Origin: Lingula anatina
Taxonomy: Eukaryota > Brachiopoda > Lingulata > Lingulida > Lingulidae
Direction of reading: 5' to 3'
DNA length: 64,000 nucleotides
Assembly (NCBI RefSeq): GCF_001039355.2
Contig: NW_019775804.1
Coordinates: forward strand, 35,554-99,553
Numbering within the stretch: position 1 is the first letter of the stretch; every line of letters begins with the position of its first letter. Below are positions 48,553 to 64,000 of this stretch, piece by piece. The notes under the pieces were generated by a model. The model was given only the letters and a program-made list of their open reading frames with translations, had not been told where the DNA came from and made no database searches. The translations under genes were made by a program, and so were the position numbers.

Positions 48553-51500
48553 TAATACACTAAAAGTTGTTAATATTCTTCCCTGCCTCAGATTTCTTTA
48601 CCTTCATCAGATTTTTTTTTCGCAGTTTAGAACTCAAGCTCATTTCACCTGTATTATTGCAGTGACTGATAAAAACACTTATTTCTTTTTTCTCCTTACA
48701 CCACTTCAGTGTATGATATCTACCACTGTCCTGGTGGTGAAAGATGTCCTACCACCAACCTGTGCGTCTGTTGGCTGTTTGAAAGAAAAAGAGGGAACGC
48801 TGGGTAATTGCAATCAAAAAAATCCAGCAGTTATACATATTTGCTCTGGGGCAAGAATTCTTCTGGATGTGGTAACTCAGGAACAGCTAGGCCTTTCGTA
48901 GATTGAGCTTGTGGCACTGGGTGCAAAGTGTCTTCATCTTCTTAGGAATTTGTGGAGTTTATTTTTGCTATTCCAATATAGTTCTGGTCCACCTGTATGT
49001 TTATTTCTTGGATTATGGTTTTGGTTCTAAGAAAACCTGGTGAACAGTGGTCTGTCTGAACCTAGCTGTTCTGTTGCATATATAAATATATATTTGGCAA
49101 ACTTCTCGAAAATGACCTGGTATTAAGATTTTTGCCAAGTGCAGCTTACACGTACAATAGCAATTTTCTGTGGTAGCTAATTCATAATATCCTTTTCAAA
49201 GGTGCACCTCAGGAATTATTGTAGTGATAACATCCTAGGATTAATAGAAGAAGAAGGCATACATACTGGGTATCTTGACTGGAGAGGGATCATTTAGCTG
49301 TGATAGTTTTGCTGTTTCCACCGCAACCAGACAAGTGGCACTTATTTCAATCTCCAGATGATCGACACTAAGACAGTGACTGCTCACATAAGGGAGGTAA
49401 TTCGTCTCAGTCATGTTCTAAAAGACTACAAGGATTTGGTGCCGAGACTTTCACGCTGCCAGAGGATCTCTCTTAATCAGCTTGTTCATTCTGTGGGCTA
49501 GCAATGCAGGTCAGAGTTATGATAGTTGACAGAATCTAGTTGGAGTCTCTTTGACTTTTGTTTGAATTAAGGCTATATATATTTTTACTTCTGCATAATG
49601 ATTTTGCATGAATGCAGTCAAAGAATTGTGATTGTTTTTACTCGTAATACTGCTTTTTTCCTTTAGAATCATGCTTGTATTTTAATTGCTGACAATATGG
49701 GATGTGGCTTTTATTTTTCCCATTATGCAGTTTTTTGATTACTATTAAATAGTTATCATTACTTGTACAGATGCAGTCAGGGATGAAGCCAGCATATGCT
49801 TGAATTGAGTACTGCTGTCAATGTTTAGATTAGTTGCAAAACAATAGATTTTTAATCGATAGCCTCCTTGAAAATTTTCAGTTCTTTCAAATCCAAGTTT
49901 GCTATTTAATTTTGTGAATATGACATAACGAAAACCAAAAGAATTCGAAGTCTCAGGTTCATATGCATATAATTGTTATATGTGAACTGGCTTTTGTGTA
50001 AGAGAGAGGCAAGTTCAAGTCCAAGTACATGCCTCCTAAGATATCAGCCTAAATATAAAGACAAGTAAAAGCAATCCTGCATTCAGCACCTTACAATTCC
50101 TGGTAGAAAGAGTCGTGGCACCTGTAGGTACAGACTTGCTGAATTTGGAGCATACAGAAATTTAGCTGCAATCTCTGCTAACAACTTAAGGGTTTCAGGC
50201 AGTTGTATTTTGGATCTTGAAAAATATTTTGGAGCTTTTTTATCCCATAGTGTGATTAAGTGTAAATGCGTTTGGTTTTGTTCCAGTTTGGAGTGATACA
50301 TTTTTTCACATGTTTTGTAAGTGTCACATATCTTTAAATACAGGGGATTATTGGCCAGATACGAAGATTTCTATGCCCCATTCTTTATTTTTGATGATCC
50401 AGGCCAGTTTTATTCCATTTGATTAGATGAATGGTAATTGGACTATTAACCTGCTGCTAATGATGTTGACAGTAACATTTTTATAGCAGACACTGTATGT
50501 GTTTATGTTCTGATGTCTGTTTTGTCACTCTCGGCATCTGAAAATTCATTGCTCCACCTATAATTGCCTAAAAGTATTTTTGTTTTAGTTCAGATTTGCT
50601 GAGTGCATGGCTATTTAAAGGGGTGTTTATACCTTTTGGAAACCAGCATGATTGAATTATTTATTTGAAAGTTTTCACTGCATGTATTTTTGCCAATGTG
50701 TGCCACGCAAGTGCCCAACTTTTATTATTTTACTGTATATTCAATGAATGGCTTTATTTACTGTGTATGCTGTCTGTATATATTTGCTAACTTAGCTGTG
50801 TAGTTTATATATGGGCTAGGTACTTGTAATATCAGCCCCTGTGTCACTACACCCATAAACCACTCATGTAACATTGCAATCACCTCTTTGTTGTGCACTG
50901 AATTATGTCCCAACAAATTAAAAAATCGGTTTGAACCATGAAAACATATTTACTTGTCAGCTTTAAGTTGATAATTTAAAAACCTCTAAAAAAAGAACAA
51001 ATTGGAAATAAAAATTCTGTTTCTATGGTAAAGGCTGAAGTGTATCAGTTCTTTTAAAGATCCTGATATTACATTTACAGTGTTACTTTTGTATCAATAA
51101 ACATGGAGACTGGCGAGATACTCATTATAGTTAGACACTAGTTGCTGAATGCCATGCAAATAATTGCTTTGATTTCACTATTTTATGGTTATCTGTAGAT
51201 AATAAGCTTTTACAGGTTATTACTTTTGAGGGAGAATTTGCCATATTAAATATATTTTCCCCACCACCTACTTTCTTCAGCTTAATGCAATATGCATGAT
51301 GGAATATTTTATTCAACTTTCAATGCAGGGTTACCATATAAAACCATGATTAAATAAGAACCTTTTCCTGTTGTAGTCTAGAAAGTTAGCCGAGTTCCAT
51401 GTAACTCAGTTTTCCTCGCATGTATAGTATTTGGTTGAGACATGTCTACTGTTTTTTTTTTTTTGTTTGTTTGTTTGTTTTTTTTCATGGTAGCTGTTTT

Positions 51501-53313
51501 GATGGACAAGTGCTTAGGTAGACAGGCAACCCTAACTCATCAGGATACACAAATTTCATCTCTGCGATTAGTAAACAAAGAAAATGTTCAGCTCATATTT
51601 TGTCACGGAAATTTCAAGAGGTTGCAAAAAAATCCATTTCAATATCGTCATTCCATGGTAGTTATGTGCTGTGTAACTGTGGTAAGGTGTGTATGCAATA
51701 CCATGTCTTGCATGAAGTACAATCTCTGCATTTAATCTTAAAGGTGAGCAGTAAAATTAGCTCCTGAATCAGCATCTTGGGTATGATAGCATCATGTTAA
51801 CTGTACGACGAGTGTGTGGTATGCTTGAGATGTGCAGCATGCTGTCCAGGATGCCCTCCCTCCTCAGTAATTGGACATATATAATTGAACGCGATTCTTG
51901 AAGAGATTTGAGAAGTCAGTTAAGCAGTAAGGGTTCAGTTAAGGTTTGCTTTATTCTTATTGTGGTTTACACTGTTTTGAGTAGTCTTGGTCTTTTGGAG
52001 AATTTTTAATTTGGTATACAGTTATCCAAGAGCGCATATTTGTTACATATATATAAATGTGACATTTATTTTCCTGTAACATGATTTTAAGTCATTTTGT
52101 TCTTCTGTTTATGAAAATGTCTTATGAATCAGTTTATAACTGAACTGAATAAAAAATTATGTTGTAAATGTTGCAAAGCAAGTAGATAAGTATTTCTTTC
52201 TTCAGAAGGTAGTTGAGGTAGAAGAATAGCAGAAAAATTGGTACGATATAAAAATGTCATGTTTTCCTTAACTTGAGTCTCATAATTCATGACAAATTTT
52301 GCAGGGCCCAGAACATGAATAATATAATAATTGGCCGCATGCCCAGGCTTCACTGCACGCTTCCATAAGAAGATTGCATGAAGTGTAGTCAGTGTCTGTA
52401 CGGCGTTTCTCTTCTCCATGCCTTCTCCTATGCATGGAAGTGTGCAGGAAAGGTTATGCTAGCTTGCATCCCACTGTGTTGAAGGGAGGGTCTGCTATAA
52501 GAGATCAATGTCAACCTAGATATTTCTCTCCCTTCCCAGTGCTGGCTGCTACGAGTACCATACATAATGCTCGGTAATGTTAAGTCATGTTCACATTAAA
52601 CCTATGTAAGACCGGAAATGGCCCAGTTTGCATCAGCATAAGGCTAGAACATGTAAAAAATTTCAAAAGATTACATTTTCACTCCCCCTGTTAAGAAATC
52701 AGTTTGTTAGATGACAGCTTTCAGACTGTTTTGGTATGTTATTATTCAAGTGAGGTGGAAGTTAAACAAGACATACTTTTTTCTCTCTATCTCCTTGCTG
52801 TTGTAATGGGATACTAGTAAGCTGTTTTGTGTGGTTGTGGTATTTGGTGCTGGTGTACTCACTGGTGATGGAACTGCGCCCTGTTTCACAAAGTAATACA
52901 ACCCAAAATATACACTGACAGTCAATGAAAATGCATCATTTATTTATCAAATAATATTTTAAGTTCCTTTGGCAGATTAAGTAAATAACAGTTTTCGTGT
53001 GAAATATGACCCATTATTCAGTCACACATTTTTTATTGTTTATATATTTTTTTATTTTTATATATCCGTTTATATGGTTGGAATCGATTCTTGGTAAAAA
53101 AAGTACAAGAAAGTTTGCTGATGCGTTTTCACTGACTGTCAGTAAAGTTACATTCTAATTACTAAAGATAAAAAAATTAGGGTAATAGCCTACTTTTATG
53201 GCAGGATAAATCTGTTGAGTCTTGTGAAACATGACTATTTTATTTGTATTGTGAAACATGGCAAACATTCTTATTTAGTGGAAAACTACAGAATTATCCA
53301 GGGTCAAATAATT

Positions 53314-53595
53314 ATATCCTTCTTTAAAGGGAAAGTCTAGAACACAAAAGTCCTTTCTTCCAGAAAACTTTTCTATCATTCTTTGAATGGGAGTGTTAGA
53401 AATAGAAATCCTATCTACCAGCAAACATTTGATATCATTTTTGAAGGGGATTTAAAGAAAGTAGAAGTCCTAACTATCAGCGACCATTAGATACAATATT
53501 TTAAAGGGGGGTTTATAAAAAAATAAAAAGTCCTAACAACTAGCAAACATTTCTATCCTTCTTAAAAGGGGAGTTCTGGAAAACAGAAATTGTCA
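53314..53595. repeat. Degenerate tandem repeat, about 65-bp units
   Basis: Four imperfect units share the pattern ATC-TTCTT-AA-GGGGA-GT...AGAAGTCCTA-CTACCAGCAAACATT. They begin near 53316, 53375, 53440 and 53545. It is an old minisatellite in the 5' intron of the R3HDM gene, without an open frame. Confidence 0.55.
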
Positions 53596-54245
53596 TTCCT
53601 CTCTGATCAATACTTCATGTCCCAAGTGTAATGGTGTACTGTGACCTGAACAGACTACTGTGCGTCCAATACAATTTTCTATCCACACAAGACAGAGCTT
53701 GATTGAATTACCATGTTAGCACATGGCTCATGGTGAGCTCAGCGTTTCCAGGATTTTTACTTTCATGTCACTCAAGTATGTACTTATAGGAGGTATTTGA
53801 AAGAACAGATAAAGGCAGTTGGGCTCAAGTGTTAGATGAGTGGTCACCTTTTAAGGTGTACTTGTTGAGCAAAAAGACAATAGGTACTGTAATAATGGCA
53901 TATTCTCATGGGTAAGGTTCCCTCTTAACCAGTGCATTTGCATTAAGAGAAGACAGGTGAAGCCAAATAATTTGACATGTAATTTAACATTTTCACGACA
54001 GTTTCTTTACTTTATACATATATTTTTATTAGTAGAGGTTGAAGAACAGTGATATTGTATTTTAGGTCAGAAGGGCTTGAATTACATATCAAACATCAGT
54101 TTATTTGTTAGTTTAAGAACTTTCACCTGCTACTTTTTCTTCTCTTTCTTTAGGTGGGAGTTGGGGCTGACAAGTCTGCTTTTTTTTAACATAAATCAAC
54201 CCTTACCTCTGAAGTTTTGTCTTTTCTGTTTTTTCAGAATAAGTG

Positions 54246-62962
<8,717 letters not shown>

Positions 62963-62964
62963 TG

Positions 62965-62966
<2 letters not shown>

Positions 62967-63031
<65 letters not shown>

Positions 63032-63032
63032 A
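62967..63032. repeat. (CT)n(CA)n tract right after the R3HDM stop codon
   Basis: About 20 CT and 13 CA units start 4 nt after the TAG at 62960-62962, so they lie in the 3' UTR if this stop is used. Confidence 0.9.
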
Positions 63033-63410
63033 GAAACACTGTCAAGGCAGCAGTCAAAAACCCTTCATCATTGTGTTAAAATCTGTTACTTTAGTCTGTA
63101 ATCTTTGTCGGCACCCTCATTATTTGAAAGTGTCTTCAAGGTAATATGCCTTAGCTAAGTATATAAATTGAAAAGCTCTGTATTTGTCAAAAAAAAAGAA
63201 AAAGAAACCAAACACAGCTAATATTACCAATATTTGTTCCAGGTAACTTGGAAGCATCTTATACAGTTTAATTTCCCCTCACTTCCCTGGCTTGGCTGTA
63301 TAGAACCCACACAAAATGTCAAACTTTACAGTGAAGAAACCATGTCAGATGTCAAGTTGGACAATCCTGAACTGGTGCCAGAAGTCACTGGGATGAAAAG
63401 AACCTAGGTT

Positions 63411-63530
63411 AGATGTCAGGTTGGACAGTAAAGAACTTAGACTAGATGTCAAGCGGGACAGTAACAAACCCAGGCTAGATGTCAAGTGGGACAGTAACAA
63501 ACCCAGGCTAGATGTCAAGCAGGATAGCCC
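63411..63530 (+). repeat. 33-bp minisatellite in the R3HDM 3' region
   Basis: Units at 63411-63443, 63444-63476, 63477-63509 and a partial one at 63510-63530 share AGATGTCAAG-GGGACAGTAA. A diverged related start occurs at 63347. The unit is a multiple of three and is open in one frame (LDVKRDSNKPR), but that frame meets a stop upstream at about 63394. Confidence 0.65.
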
Positions 63531-64000
63531 TGATTCAGACTCGGCAACAGGAGAGAATCACTACTTGCCAGTAAACATTAGCACTCTGCATGACTGCTAA
63601 ACCAACAAGACTGACTGATAATGTTGGCATTTGGACCTCAATGGCCACATTTGACTGACTATGAAAAGTTGTTTGTAATTTATAGTTTTGTCACAGAAAT
63701 GAGCCTGGTTTCTATTCTGGTTTGTTCCAAACATATCACCCCTAGTGTGAGACCACATATCAGGCTTGGCAAGGATCTGGTTCTATATTTACAGCTGACA
63801 CGAAAGAAAGGCAACAACCTATGGAATCTGATATTTATATATTGAATTAATATTTTGTAAAGAAGTGCCCCAATGCAGGGCAGTGAGGGGATTTTATAGG
63901 TATATTTTAGAATGGTTTTATTTTACAGTTTTAACCCCCATACCCCTTCTTCCCCACACTTCCCCCCACTGCGTGTAACAAATACATGCTATGTTATGTC

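Larger units (their letters stand above)
20094..54237 (+). other. Long noncoding stretch, probably the 5' intron of the R3HDM-family gene
   Basis: About 34 kb with no convincing conserved coding exon on either strand. Open frames here are short, lack recognisable domains, or repeat because the sequence is duplicated. It contains two pairs of duplicated contig overlaps, a sized N block, a 551-bp TIR element, hairpin MITEs, homopolymers and microsatellites. True length is probably nearer 24 kb once the overlaps are collapsed. One exon-like segment (45645-45741) is listed separately. Confidence 0.55.
62963..64000 (+). other. 3' region of the R3HDM-family gene
   Basis: Immediately after the TAG at 62960-62962 comes a (CT)n(CA)n tract, then a 33-bp minisatellite at 63411-63530. 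No AATAAA is seen before the window ends, so the 3' UTR or further exons may run on. An alternative donor AG|GTATAC at 62952/62953 and an acceptor at 63241-63242 would end the protein at Arg-stop. Confidence 0.45.

Noticed and set aside
48545-48901. 118-aa frame in the long intron
   Set aside because: It begins inside the hairpin MITE and has no domain or splice support.

Overview
This is a eukaryotic, intron-rich, AT-rich genomic window. Exons are short, with GT/AG junctions that keep codon phase. Introns carry many microsatellites and short non-autonomous DNA transposons. The genes are animal. Long compound microsatellites, high apparent heterozygosity and a secreted Cys-rich protein I cannot name fit a marine invertebrate, perhaps a mollusc; that placement is inference with low to moderate confidence.

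Layout. (1) Minus strand, 1-8229: the N-terminal half of a USP1-type deubiquitinase. It has the USP Cys box, the QHDA segment, a PCNA-binding-like motif and an AT-hook; the C-terminal half lies off the left edge. (2) A probable divergent promoter near 9250-9600, then ORC4 on the plus strand (coding exons 11991-18373, about 433 aa). (3) Nested antisense in the last ORC4 intron: a four-exon gene (17040-15184) for a 219-aa predicted secreted coiled-coil/Cys-rich protein, with its own TATA box and poly(A) signal. (4) A candidate CRE/ETS promoter near 19.9 kb, a roughly 34-kb 5' intron, then an R3HDM1/R3HDM2/ARPP21/encore-family gene with 15 coding exons (54246-62962, 1066 aa).

The window is strongly affected by assembly. 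At the single-n positions 4948, 10639, 28350 and 39704 the sequence restarts at a place already read, giving four pairs of near-identical 'tandem' copies (about 1.4-4.9/4.9-8.8 kb, 8.8-10.6/10.7-12.3 kb, 21.3-28.3/28.4-36.0 kb, 37.4-39.7/39.7-42.4 kb). The simplest reading is five contigs whose ends are unmerged overlapping haplotypes. The USP1 5' exons and ORC4 exon 1 therefore appear twice. The pairs act as a built-in allele comparison and expose at least three mobile-element insertions present in one copy and absent in the other: a LINE 3' end at about 5783-6122, a MITE at 8404-8760 and a 551-bp long-TIR element at 30601-31151.

Functionally, USP1 (PCNA and FANCD2 deubiquitination) and ORC4 (origin licensing) are both genome-maintenance genes and lie head to head. 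The R3HDM gene encodes a probable RNA-binding regulator. The nested secreted-protein gene looks unrelated to its host.
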